From Verrucomicrobiota bacterium (GTDB taxonomy: Bacteria > Verrucomicrobiota > Verrucomicrobiia > Limisphaerales > UBA1096), in assembly GCA_003972865.1 (NCBI GenBank), contig QOAX01000293.1, forward strand, positions 1 to 6,794: a DNA stretch of 6,794 nt, in the 5' to 3' direction. A program made the position numbers and the translations under genes. The notes under the pieces were generated by a model. That model searched no databases and was not told the DNA's origin. It was given only the letters and a program-made list of their open reading frames with translations. Positions 1 to 6,153 of the stretch are shown piece by piece. How positions within the stretch are numbered: position 1 is the stretch's first letter; each line of letters begins with the position of its first letter.

Positions 1-663
1 TTTGCGGTTCACGGGATGCCGCGCGATCGGCGCGTCGATCTCGCCCTCATCGTTGGCCAGCCGGCCGCAGACGATCGCGTGATACCGCTTGTCCACCTCG
101 CGCTCCTTGAATTGCGCGGCCAAGCCAAGGTGCGCGGCGTCGTTCTTTGCGGCGACGAGGCAGCCGGTGGTGTCCATGTCCAGCCGGTGCACGATGCCCG
201 GCCGCACCACGCCGCCGATACCGCTCAGGCTGCCGGCGCAGTGGTGCAACAGCGCATTAACCAGCGTGCCGCTCTCATGCCCGTGGCCGGGATGAGTCGG
301 CATGCCGGCCGGCTTGTTGACAACGACGAGATCGTCATCCTCGAATAAAATATCGAGTGGCAAATCCTCCGGCTTGGCCTCGAGTTCCCTCGGTACCGGC
401 CAAGTGACCTCGACCGTTTGGCCGGCGGCGGGATGCTGCGTCGGCTTGGCCGATTTGCCATCGACGAGAATGCTGCCCTCGCGCATCAGCCGCTGAATGC
501 CACCGCGCGAGATGTGCGGCAGCTTGGTGGTGAGATAGCGATCGAGCCGCTCGCTGGTGAGCGTCTCCTCGATCGTCACCACCGTCTGCTCCGGTGCGGC
601 TTCGCCAGTTGAAAATTCCTCGTCCACGTCGCAGCGCAAAGCCAAGTTGCCGACAATATCCAC
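1..663 (-). CDS. RluD-family 23S rRNA pseudouridine synthase (partial, C-terminus outside window)
   Basis: Probable large-subunit rRNA pseudouridine synthase, which isomerises specific uridines to pseudouridine in the cytoplasm. The reading frame is open from an in-frame stop at 691-693 down to base 1. An S4 RNA-binding domain (about residues 35-80: ERLDRYL, ISRGGIQRLMREG, VDGK) is followed by the catalytic domain, with VNKPAGMPTHPG, GTLVNALL and the family signature GIVHRLDMDTTG. The HRLD motif at 178-189 carries the catalytic Asp (residue 162 with this start). About 221 residues are visible; RluD proteins have about 300-330, so roughly the last 100 are missing. No ATG lies upstream of the S4 domain. 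I chose GTG at 661-663; GTG at 682-684 or 625-627 are alternatives and none has a good Shine-Dalgarno site. An AATAAT (-10-like, minus strand of 690-695) lies just upstream, without a convincing -35. The family assignment is firm; whether it is RluD, RluC or another paralogue cannot be decided. Confidence 0.9.
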   Translation of the reverse strand, partial: MDIVGNLALRCDVDEEFSTGEAAPEQTVVTIEETLTSERLDRYLTTKLPHISRGGIQRLMREGSILVDGKSAKPTQHPAAGQTVEVTWPVPRELEAKPEDLPLDILFEDDDLVVVNKPAGMPTHPGHGHESGTLVNALLHHCAGSLSGIGGVVRPGIVHRLDMDTTGCLVAAKNDAAHLGLAAQFKEREVDKRYHAIVCGRLANDEGEIDAPIARHPVNRK

Positions 664-729
664 CCCGACACAAGCCAAAGCCACAAGTGATTATTGCGCT
701 TGGCCAAGGGGGGCGGTAGCTTCGCGGGC

Positions 730-1863
730 GTGAAGACCAAGGCTGCCGTCATTCGGCAAATGGAGCTGCCCCGACCGTATGCGGAGTCGCGTCCGCTCTC
801 GATCGAGGAGGTGGAGCTCGACGGCCCCGGCGAAAACGAGGTGCTCGTTCAGGTGGCCGGCGCCGGGCTGTGCCACTCTGACTTGTCGGTGATCAACGGC
901 TCGCGCCCGCGCCCGGTGCCGATGGTGATGGGGCACGAGGCGGCCGGCGTTGTCCGCGACGTCGGCCCCGGCGTGAAGGGGCTCGAGCCGGACGATCACG
1001 TGGTGTTTTCGTTCGTTCCGTGCTGTGGCGGGTGTCCGATGTGCGCCGTGGGCCGCGCGCCACTTTGCGAGCCGGCCTATGAGGCGGCAGTCGCTGGCCG
1101 GTTGCTGCACGGAGGTCGGCGCTTCAGCGTGAGCGGAGGCGAGACGGTCAACCATCACCAGGGTGTGTCCGGCTACTCGGAGTTCACCGTGGCCGCGCCG
1201 GAGTCGCTGATAAAAATCGACAAGGCGCATCCGCTTGAGATGGCGACACTGTTCGGCTGCGCAATCATGACCGGTGTCGGCGCGGTGGTGAACACCGCCA
1301 GGGTGCAACCCGGCACCGCAACAGCCATCTTCGGCTTGGGCGGCGTGGGACTGAGCGTGGTGCTCGGGCTGAAACTCGTTGGCGCGTATCCGATAATCGC
1401 CGTCGACAGGCTGGAGAACAAACTGGCCTTGGCCAGGCAGGCGGGAGCGACGCACGTGATCAACGCCTCCGAGGTCGACCCGGTGATGGCACTGCGTGAC
1501 CTGACCGGCGGTGGCGCGCAGGATGTGTTCGAGGCGGTCGGCAACGAGAAGGTGCTTGCCCAGGCGTACCAGGCCACGCGCAAGGGTGGCCGCACGATCA
1601 CGGTCGGGCTGCCCGACCCGGCGCGTGAGTTGAGGATTTCGGCGTTGTCGCTCGTTGCCGAGGAACGCCAACTGATGGGCTCGTACATGGGCTCGTGCGT
1701 GCCCAAGCGCGACATCCCGCGCTTCATGCGACTCTACGCCGAGGGCCGGTTGCCGGTGGATATTTTGAACAGTCGCTTCATCGGCCTCGAGCAGGTCAAC
1801 GAAGGCTTCGACGCGCTCGACCAGGGCGAAGTCGCCCGGCAAATCATCAAGTTTGAAGTTTAA
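730..1863 (+). CDS. Zinc-dependent medium-chain alcohol dehydrogenase
   Basis: Cytosolic NAD(P)-dependent alcohol/aldehyde oxidoreductase of the MDR superfamily, about 377 residues, the usual length. Residue numbers are from the chosen GTG start. Catalytic zinc ligands are visible as Cys48 in GLCHSD, His69-Glu70 in GHEAAG and Cys177 in LFGCAIMTG. The structural zinc lobe is complete: Cys99, Cys102, Cys105 and Cys113 with the classical C-x2-C-x2-C-x7-C spacing. The Rossmann fold has GLGGVG at 202-207, and the acidic residue in AVDRLENK suggests NAD preference. I chose GTG at 730 because VKTKAAVI is the normal N-terminus of the family. A TTG at 694 would add 12 unconserved residues (RLAKGGGSFAG) and leave no room for a leader. 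The gene is divergent from the pseudouridine synthase and followed after 6 bp by the esterase gene, suggesting cotranscription. The substrate cannot be read from the sequence. Confidence 0.92.
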   Translation: MKTKAAVIRQMELPRPYAESRPLSIEEVELDGPGENEVLVQVAGAGLCHSDLSVINGSRPRPVPMVMGHEAAGVVRDVGPGVKGLEPDDHVVFSFVPCCGGCPMCAVGRAPLCEPAYEAAVAGRLLHGGRRFSVSGGETVNHHQGVSGYSEFTVAAPESLIKIDKAHPLEMATLFGCAIMTGVGAVVNTARVQPGTATAIFGLGGVGLSVVLGLKLVGAYPIIAVDRLENKLALARQAGATHVINASEVDPVMALRDLTGGGAQDVFEAVGNEKVLAQAYQATRKGGRTITVGLPDPARELRISALSLVAEERQLMGSYMGSCVPKRDIPRFMRLYAEGRLPVDILNSRFIGLEQVNEGFDALDQGEVARQIIKFEV

Positions 1864-1869
1864 TCAGTC

Positions 1870-2814
1870 ATGAAAAAGATCATTCCACTGACGGCTGCGT
1901 TGCTCGCCCCCTTGGCGTTGCTGGCGCAGGAGAAAAAGGGGCCTTACGAGAGCAACTTCGAGTTGCCCGGCTCGCGTGCTGAGGTTTACAAGATCATCGG
2001 CGACGTGAAATTGAAGATCTATATTTACGAGCCGAAAGGCCACAAGGCCGGCGTCAAGCGGCCGGCGATCGTGTTCTTTTTTGGCGGCGGCTGGCGGGGT
2101 GGCACACCAAAGCAGTTCCTGGAGCACTGTCGTTATTTGGCCTCGAAGGGGATGGTGGCGATGACGGCCGACTATCGTGTCTCAAGCCGGCAGGGCACCA
2201 AGCCGTTCCATTGCGTGCGCGACGGCAAATCGGCGGTGCGCTGGATTCGCGAAAACGCAAAGCGGCTCGGGGTAGACCCGGGGCGCATTGCTGCTGGCGG
2301 CGGTTCGGCGGGCGGCCATGTTGCCGGCTGCACCGGCACATTACCCGAGCACGACGAACCGGGCGAGGATGCCAAGGTCAGTTCCGTCCCCAATGCGATG
2401 GTGTTGTATAACCCGGTGCTCATCACCGCCAAGGCGGAGGGATTGAAGGCGTTCGGCGGAAAATTGGATCAAATGGCAGAACGACTCGGTGTCGATGATC
2501 CCACGACGATGTCACCGTATCACCACATCCGAAAGGGCCTGCCACCGACACTTGTGCTCCACGGCAAGGGCGACACGACGGTGCCGTACTCAACTGCCGA
2601 GGCGTACGTGAAGGAGGCCACCAAAACCGGCTTGCGAGCGGAGTTGGCGGGCTATAAAGACATGCCGCACGGCTTCTTCAATTTTGGTCGCCGCGACAAC
2701 AAAATGTTCCTCGCCACTGTCACGCGCATGCACGAGTTCCTTGGCTCACTTGGCTACGTGAAAGGCAGGCCGACGGTCGAGAAACATCTCAAGCGCCTGG
2801 CTAAGCGGGGGTGA
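1870..2814 (+). CDS. Secreted alpha/beta-hydrolase (esterase/lipase, acetyl-esterase-like)
   Basis: Predicted exported serine esterase of 314 residues. Residues 1-19 form a signal peptide (MKK, then a hydrophobic Leu/Ala stretch ending LLA-Q), so it likely acts in the periplasm or outside. The hydrolase domain begins around residue 45. The oxyanion-hole motif is FFFGGGW at 69-75, where hormone-sensitive-lipase relatives have HGGGW. The nucleophile is Ser146 in GGSAG; the probable acid is Asp235 in HGKGDTTVP and the base His267 in MPHGFF, giving a complete triad in the right order. Related proteins cleave acetyl or other short acyl esters, often from polysaccharides; a role here in carbohydrate de-esterification is inference. 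The ATG is 6 bp after the dehydrogenase stop with no clear ribosome-binding site, so expression probably depends on cotranscription or translational coupling with that gene. Confidence 0.88.
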   Translation: MKKIIPLTAALLAPLALLAQEKKGPYESNFELPGSRAEVYKIIGDVKLKIYIYEPKGHKAGVKRPAIVFFFGGGWRGGTPKQFLEHCRYLASKGMVAMTADYRVSSRQGTKPFHCVRDGKSAVRWIRENAKRLGVDPGRIAAGGGSAGGHVAGCTGTLPEHDEPGEDAKVSSVPNAMVLYNPVLITAKAEGLKAFGGKLDQMAERLGVDDPTTMSPYHHIRKGLPPTLVLHGKGDTTVPYSTAEAYVKEATKTGLRAELAGYKDMPHGFFNFGRRDNKMFLATVTRMHEFLGSLGYVKGRPTVEKHLKRLAKRG

Positions 2815-2837
2815 GTTATTAGTGAGGGAAACACGAC

Positions 2838-3030
2838 TGGTTCAGCGCCAACGGCGCGGTTTTATACCAGCCCGGGGCAACGCCTCGGGAATGGACGGCA
2901 ATCATGATCGAGCCCTGACGGGGCGATCCAAGCGGCACGAATCGGACGCCCCTTCAGAGCTCGGTGGTTTTTACGATTACAACCTGGGGCGTTGCCCCAG
3001 GCTGATATCGTTCGCCCCTTTGGGGCTTGG
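2838..3030. repeat. Nested, imperfect palindromic intergenic repeat element (about 190 bp)
   Basis: The gap between the esterase gene and the DsrE-like gene contains little else. Three pairs of arms are nested around a centre near 2936. The outer pair is AGCGCCAACGGCGC (2843-2856) against the complement of GCCCCTTTGGGGCT (3014-3027). The middle pair is GCCCGGGGCAACGCCTCGGG (2870-2889) against the complement of CCTGGGGCGTTGCCCCAGG (2983-3001). The inner pair is GAGCCCTGACGGGGCGATCC (2910-2929) against the complement of GGACGCCCCTTCAGAGCTC (2944-2962). Most arms are themselves small hairpins; 2983-3001 is a perfect 8-bp stem with a GTT loop. The left half therefore matches the reverse complement of the right half at the same distances. 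It resembles the high-copy CCC-AAC-GGG palindromic repeats known from several environmental phyla, but copy number cannot be judged from one window. No T-run follows the stems, so a simple intrinsic terminator is not evident. Confidence 0.8.
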
Positions 3031-3036
3031 CCAAGC

Positions 3037-3045
3037 GGGAGTGAG
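3037..3045 (+). promoter_or_regulatory. Ribosome-binding site that supports the TTG start at 3052
   Basis: GGGAGTGAG precedes the TTG with GGAG about 10 bases from it. It lies immediately to the right of the palindromic repeat and is the clearest Shine-Dalgarno-like site in the window. It argues for TTG 3052 over the ATG at 2992, which lies inside the repeat, and over the ATG at 3082, which would remove the first beta strand. Confidence 0.5.
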
Positions 3046-3051
3046 TTTGCC

Positions 3052-3369
3052 TTGAGCGCCGAGCCAAAAAAACTGGGGCTGATGGTGTCGGTGGCGCCGG
3101 ATGCTCCCGGCTTTGGCCAGGCGCTCGACCTCGCGGCCAAGGCGATGGGCAATGGCGAGAGAGTTTTCCTCTACTGCATCGACGACGCGGTGTCGGGTCT
3201 CGGCGATCCGCGCTTGGCCAAGCTCAAGGCCGACGGGCTGAACCTGTTCGGCTGCGCGTACAGCATGCGCCAGCGCAAACTGCCGCTTGACGACTCGGCG
3301 GTTTTCTCCGGCCTCTCAGTGCTCAGCGACATCATGGCCGACACGGATCGATTCGAGAGTTTCAACTAG
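3052..3369 (+). CDS. Small DsrE/DsrF-like protein (sulfur-relay family fold)
   Basis: A 105-residue cytosolic protein resembling the DsrE/TusD family, whose members carry sulfur as a persulfide on a conserved cysteine or serve as small redox/sulfur-handling subunits. A first strand (KKLGLMVSV, residues 6-14) is followed by a helix rich in Ala (GQALDLAAKAMGNG), the strand RVFLYCIDDAV and, after a helix, LNLFGCAYSMRQRKL. Cys68 in that last motif sits where the active cysteine of DsrE-like proteins is usually found; Cys42 is a second cysteine. Length is typical (about 105-130). The TTG start is supported by GGGAG upstream. No sulfur-oxidation, TusA or rhodanese gene is adjacent within the window, so a true relay role is unproven. 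It converges on the large LamG gene with only 15 bp between stops. Family assignment rests on motif pattern and predicted alternation of strands and helices. Confidence 0.72.
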   Translation: MSAEPKKLGLMVSVAPDAPGFGQALDLAAKAMGNGERVFLYCIDDAVSGLGDPRLAKLKADGLNLFGCAYSMRQRKLPLDDSAVFSGLSVLSDIMADTDRFESFN

Positions 3370-3384
3370 CTCTTGGCCGGTCGT

Positions 3385-6132
3385 TTAATTCTTGGCGCGG
3401 TAAAACCGGGAGCCGGTTGAGCTGCTTCGCTTGAGGGTGAGCGGGCTTTTTTCGGCCGTGTCCTTCCATGGCCCGTTGACGGTGTCGGCCTGTTGAAGGG
3501 TTCCGGTAAATTCCAGTGTCACATCGTCACCGGCAACCTTGAGGGTCAGGGTTGGGATTTCCGGTTCCACATCCCATTCCACGCCGACGGGCCCCTTGCG
3601 GTAGAGGGCACGAATGCTGGTGCCGGGCAGGGCTTCGTTGAAGATGGCGGCCTCCTCGATCAGGGCGTCCACCGCGCCGGGTCCGCCGGCCACGGAGCCG
3701 TGCCGGATGCCAAACATGACCTCGGCATTGCCGGCCTTCCATTGGGCCGGGTTACCGCTGAAGTACTGGCCGATCATCTCGCCGTTGCGATAGCCGGTGA
3801 CGCGGAGTTGCCCATCCACAAGCTTGTACGTGAATGCGAGCATGATGTGTTCGTTGACGGTTTTCTCAATGTGGCCCGGCCTGAAATCCTGTGTGCGGCG
3901 GAAACCGGAGCTGCCACTCATCCAGCGGCCCATTTGGCGTTCGCCGTAGATGATACCGTCGAAAACATCGCCCGTGACACTGTCGAGCGTGATGACGGAA
4001 CCGGCTCGGACGCGTGGTCCGACCTTCTGCATGAGCACCCACGAGACGAGGGTCTTGTTGGCAATGGTCGGGCCGGTGTAATCGCCAACATCGCTGTCGG
4101 TGATGGCCCATGCATCGGCTGTCTGGCCGCTGCCGCCGACATCGAGTTTGCCGTCAACAATCTCGGCATTCTCCTGCAGTAGCAACTCGGGAAAGTTGCC
4201 GGTCAGGTCGTCGAGTTCTGTGTCCCCCTCGAATGTCCAGTGGCCAACGAGATATTTGGCGGGATCCACCGGCGGGTCGGTCGGGTCGGTCGGGTCGGAG
4301 CCGTCGGCCACTTCCTGCCCGTCCTTCACCAGGTCGTCGTCGGTGTTCGGGTTGAGCGGATCGGTGCCGGTGTCGGTGGCGCTGACGAATGTCCCGGTGT
4401 TCGTCTCGACGTTGTCTTCGAGTCCGTCATCGTCGGTATCCGCCTTTAGCGGGCTGGTGCCGGTGTCACTGGTGTCGACATATTTTCCGGTGTTCGTCTC
4501 GACGTTGTCTTCGAGTCCGTCATCGTCGGTATCCTTTTTGCTTGGGTTGGTTCGCAGTTTCAATTCGGTCAAATTGGTCAGGCTATCGTCGTCGGGATCG
4601 TCCTCCGCCCCCTTGGTTAAGTCGTTGAAATGATCCTTCTCCCATTCGTCCGGAAGGCCGTCCTTGTCGTCGTCCTTCAGCTTCACCGGGCCCTCCTCGA
4701 GGAGTTCCTCAATCTTATTGAACGACATGACACCGCTGTAGATGCGGGCCTCCTCAATATCGGCCGTGAGACCGCCGGGACCGCCGGCGGTTGAGCCGTG
4801 CCGCTTGCCGAAGAAGATCTCCGCGTCACCGGTTTGCCAGCTTGATACTTGAGTTGATTCATAGAATCCAAGTTCCTCATCGTTGCGATAACCGGTTATG
4901 TAGACCATACCGTCTTCTAGAACCTCGTAGGTGATCACAAGTTGAATCAGTTCGCCGGTTTCCTCCTCCATGAAACCGGAATCAAAATCCTGTGTACGGT
5001 GAAAATATGAACTCCCCGCCATCCACTGATTGGGTTGACGTTCGGCAAAGATGATACCGTCGAAATGGTCCGAACTGATCCGATCGATCGTGATAACCGA
5101 TCCAGCCTTGGCTCTTGCGGAAAGTTGCTGGAGACGGACCCATGCGACAAGTGTTTTACTGGTGATCGTCGGGCCGGTGTACTTGCCGCCGTCTTTGCCG
5201 GTGACCGCCCAACCGAGTGCGTTGGTTCCTGAGCCTTTAAGTTTCAATTGTCCATCCTCAACCTTCGCCGAACCCTTGAGCACCAGCCCGGGAAAATTGC
5301 CAACCAGATCATCGGTTTCCTCCCCTATCTCAAACGTCCATTGTCCCAACAATTCAACCTTGTAAGAGATCGGCCCCTGCTCGACTAATGCTATAATTTC
5401 ATCCTCATATAATGCCTCATCATAAACACGGGCCTCGTCGATCAATGCGTTTAGCCCTCCCTTGCCCCCGTCTGTTCCGCCGGTGCGAATGCCGAACAAG
5501 ACCTCGGTGTCATCGGTGTCCCAATAGGTTGAGTTCTCGGAATTGTATGAGCCGATCTTTTGACCGTTGCGATAGACTGTGACGGACACTTCGTCACCAG
5601 CGAATGTCGTTTCGTGCACAACTGCGAGGCACACTTTTTGCCCGGTTTCGGTCTCCTCGAAACCCGGTTTCAGTTGCTTCGTTCGAGCACCGTCGTTGCT
5701 GCCGTTTGTCCATTGGTTTGAATGTTCCTGGGCGAACACGATGCCGTCAAACTCATCCTCACTGAGACTTTCCAGCGTAAGCGCTGATCCCCCCTTGGCC
5801 GTGTCGTCCAGTCCCTCCAGCGTGACCCACACAACCAGCGTGTGATCCTCTATAGTGGGGCCGCTGTAATCCCACTCCTCCAGGTTTGTGGCCGCCCAGC
5901 CGGTCGATTGAACTCCCTTGCCGGTGACCCGCAGTTGCCCGTCAACGAGTTCCGCATCACCCTTGAGTGTCAAGTCGGGGAAATTACCGGCCAAATCGAT
6001 CAGTTCTTCGTCCTCCTCAAACGTCCAGTGACCCACAATTTCAGCTTGTGCCAGTTGGGTGGTGGCGACCAAAACGATTGCCAAGCCAAGCGCTTGGCAT
6101 AAATGGGAGTTATTCATAAAATGTCTTATCAT
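3385..6132 (-). CDS. Large exported three-module LamG/ConA-like protein with TSP3-type calcium-binding spacer
   Basis: A 915-residue protein predicted to be secreted or surface-located. Residues 1-30 form a signal peptide ending QLAQA-EI. Three homologous modules of about 220 residues follow: 31-254, 260-482 and 627-848. Each starts with a (V/L)(V/L)G(H/Q)WTFE motif and carries GPTI..(K/H)TLV.WV, FDGI(I/V), YRN and FG.R.G....G, then an (E)AR(I/V)Y-like strand. This pattern fits LamG-like jelly-roll domains that bind glycans or proteins. Between modules 2 and 3 lie five DxDxDGxxDxxE-type loops (485-607) and a DPTDPTDPP hinge. Residues 855-915 form a beta-rich tail ending SRFYRAKN, seen (from memory) at the ends of secreted Verrucomicrobiota proteins. 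No catalytic domain, LPxTG or PEP-CTERM signal is seen. The start at 6132 gives an n-region with Arg; ATG at 6117 is an alternative without a basic residue. Neither has a good ribosome-binding site. Ligand unknown; adhesion or glycan binding is inference. Confidence 0.85.
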   Translation of the reverse strand: MIRHFMNNSHLCQALGLAIVLVATTQLAQAEIVGHWTFEEDEELIDLAGNFPDLTLKGDAELVDGQLRVTGKGVQSTGWAATNLEEWDYSGPTIEDHTLVVWVTLEGLDDTAKGGSALTLESLSEDEFDGIVFAQEHSNQWTNGSNDGARTKQLKPGFEETETGQKVCLAVVHETTFAGDEVSVTVYRNGQKIGSYNSENSTYWDTDDTEVLFGIRTGGTDGGKGGLNALIDEARVYDEALYEDEIIALVEQGPISYKVELLGQWTFEIGEETDDLVGNFPGLVLKGSAKVEDGQLKLKGSGTNALGWAVTGKDGGKYTGPTITSKTLVAWVRLQQLSARAKAGSVITIDRISSDHFDGIIFAERQPNQWMAGSSYFHRTQDFDSGFMEEETGELIQLVITYEVLEDGMVYITGYRNDEELGFYESTQVSSWQTGDAEIFFGKRHGSTAGGPGGLTADIEEARIYSGVMSFNKIEELLEEGPVKLKDDDKDGLPDEWEKDHFNDLTKGAEDDPDDDSLTNLTELKLRTNPSKKDTDDDGLEDNVETNTGKYVDTSDTGTSPLKADTDDDGLEDNVETNTGTFVSATDTGTDPLNPNTDDDLVKDGQEVADGSDPTDPTDPPVDPAKYLVGHWTFEGDTELDDLTGNFPELLLQENAEIVDGKLDVGGSGQTADAWAITDSDVGDYTGPTIANKTLVSWVLMQKVGPRVRAGSVITLDSVTGDVFDGIIYGERQMGRWMSGSSGFRRTQDFRPGHIEKTVNEHIMLAFTYKLVDGQLRVTGYRNGEMIGQYFSGNPAQWKAGNAEVMFGIRHGSVAGGPGAVDALIEEAAIFNEALPGTSIRALYRKGPVGVEWDVEPEIPTLTLKVAGDDVTLEFTGTLQQADTVNGPWKDTAEKSPLTLKRSSSTGSRFYRAKN
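3589..4254 (-). other. LamG-like module 3 (residues 627-848)
   Basis: Third internal copy, opening LVGHWTFEGDTELDDLTGNF and separated from module 2 by the acidic spacer and a Pro/Asp hinge. It is followed by a linker (EWDVEPEIPTL) and the C-terminal tail domain. Confidence 0.7.
4273..4299 (-). repeat. Short 9-bp tandem repeat (CGGGTCGGT x3) encoding a DPTDPT hinge
   Basis: Three consecutive 9-bp units, the last with one change (A for T), encode part of GSDPTDPTDPP at residues 611-621. This is a likely flexible hinge before module 3 and a possible slippage site that could change hinge length in steps of three residues. Confidence 0.75.
4288..4680 (-). other. TSP3-like calcium-binding spacer (residues 485-615)
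   Basis: Five acidic loops with the pattern D-x-D-x-D-G-x-x-D-x-x-E begin at residues 487, 512, 534, 565 and 596. Loops 3 and 4 are identical over DTDDDGLEDNVETNTG. Loop 5 is degenerate: the first Asp is Asn and the Gly is Leu. Such repeats in thrombospondin type 3 and related bacterial proteins bind Ca2+ and form stiff spacers. A Ca2+-dependent rod between modules 2 and 3 is the natural reading. Confidence 0.75.
4394..4534 (-). repeat. 93-bp tandem duplication with 48-bp perfect copies in the TSP3 spacer
   Basis: Bases 4394-4441 and 4487-4534 are identical over 48 bp at an offset of 93 bp, exactly 31 codons. A further 12-bp match (GGTGCCGGTGTC at 4363 and 4456) keeps the same offset. The identity extends through third codon positions, so the duplication is recent or maintained by gene conversion. 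It encodes calcium loops 3 and 4. Confidence 0.9.
4687..5355 (-). other. LamG-like module 2 (residues 260-482)
   Basis: Second internal copy, opening LLGQWTFEIGEETDDLVGNF and sharing about half its positions with module 3 by eye, including KTLV.WV, AGSVIT(I/L)D, FDGII, GSS.F.RTQDF and FG.RHGS.AGGPG. Confidence 0.7.
5371..6042 (-). other. LamG-like module 1 (residues 31-254 of the large exported protein)
   Basis: First of three internal copies, directly after the signal peptide. It opens with IVGHWTFEEDEELIDLAGNF and closes with LIDEARVYDEALYEDEI. By eye it is the most divergent copy: it has HSNQWTNGSNDGAR where the other two have (N/G)(Q/R)WM(A/S)GSS(Y/G)F(H/R)R. Confidence 0.7.
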
Positions 6133-6153
6133 TAAAGAGGGGTAGACCCGTTG

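Noticed and set aside
335..673. Minus-strand frame with an ATG start at 673
   Set aside because: It is out of frame with the S4/HRLD-bearing pseudouridine synthase and encodes an Arg/Gly-rich low-information peptide.
691..1842. 383-codon open frame on the minus strand
   Set aside because: It lies antisense to the dehydrogenase gene, whose plus-strand frame carries every zinc and NAD motif; the antisense translation is His/Arg/Ala-rich without motifs, as expected from high-GC codon bias.
2983..3001. Perfect hairpin CCTGGGGC-GTT-GCCCCAGG as a terminator of the esterase unit
   Set aside because: No T-run follows on either strand and it is one arm of a larger symmetric repeat, so I do not call it an intrinsic terminator.
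2840..3030. CRISPR array
   Set aside because: The repeats are inverted and nested rather than direct with uniform spacers, and no cas gene is present.
2822..3152. Two short open frames, plus (2822-3055) and minus (2862-3152)
   Set aside because: Both are largely translations of the palindromic repeat or antisense to the DsrE-like gene. They show no domain, no ribosome-binding site and no sensible codon pattern.
3370..3384. Bidirectional terminator between the convergent DsrE-like and LamG genes
   Set aside because: The 15-bp gap contains no stem-loop with a T-run.
4100..4633. 177-codon Ser/Pro-rich plus-strand frame
   Set aside because: It is antisense to the acidic TSP3-like repeats; its serine runs are the complement of Asp codons, not a real protein.
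6079..6100. Inverted repeat TGCCAAG...CTTGGCA as an operator
   Set aside because: It lies inside the signal-peptide codons of the large exported protein and is short; chance or the local word bias explains it equally well.
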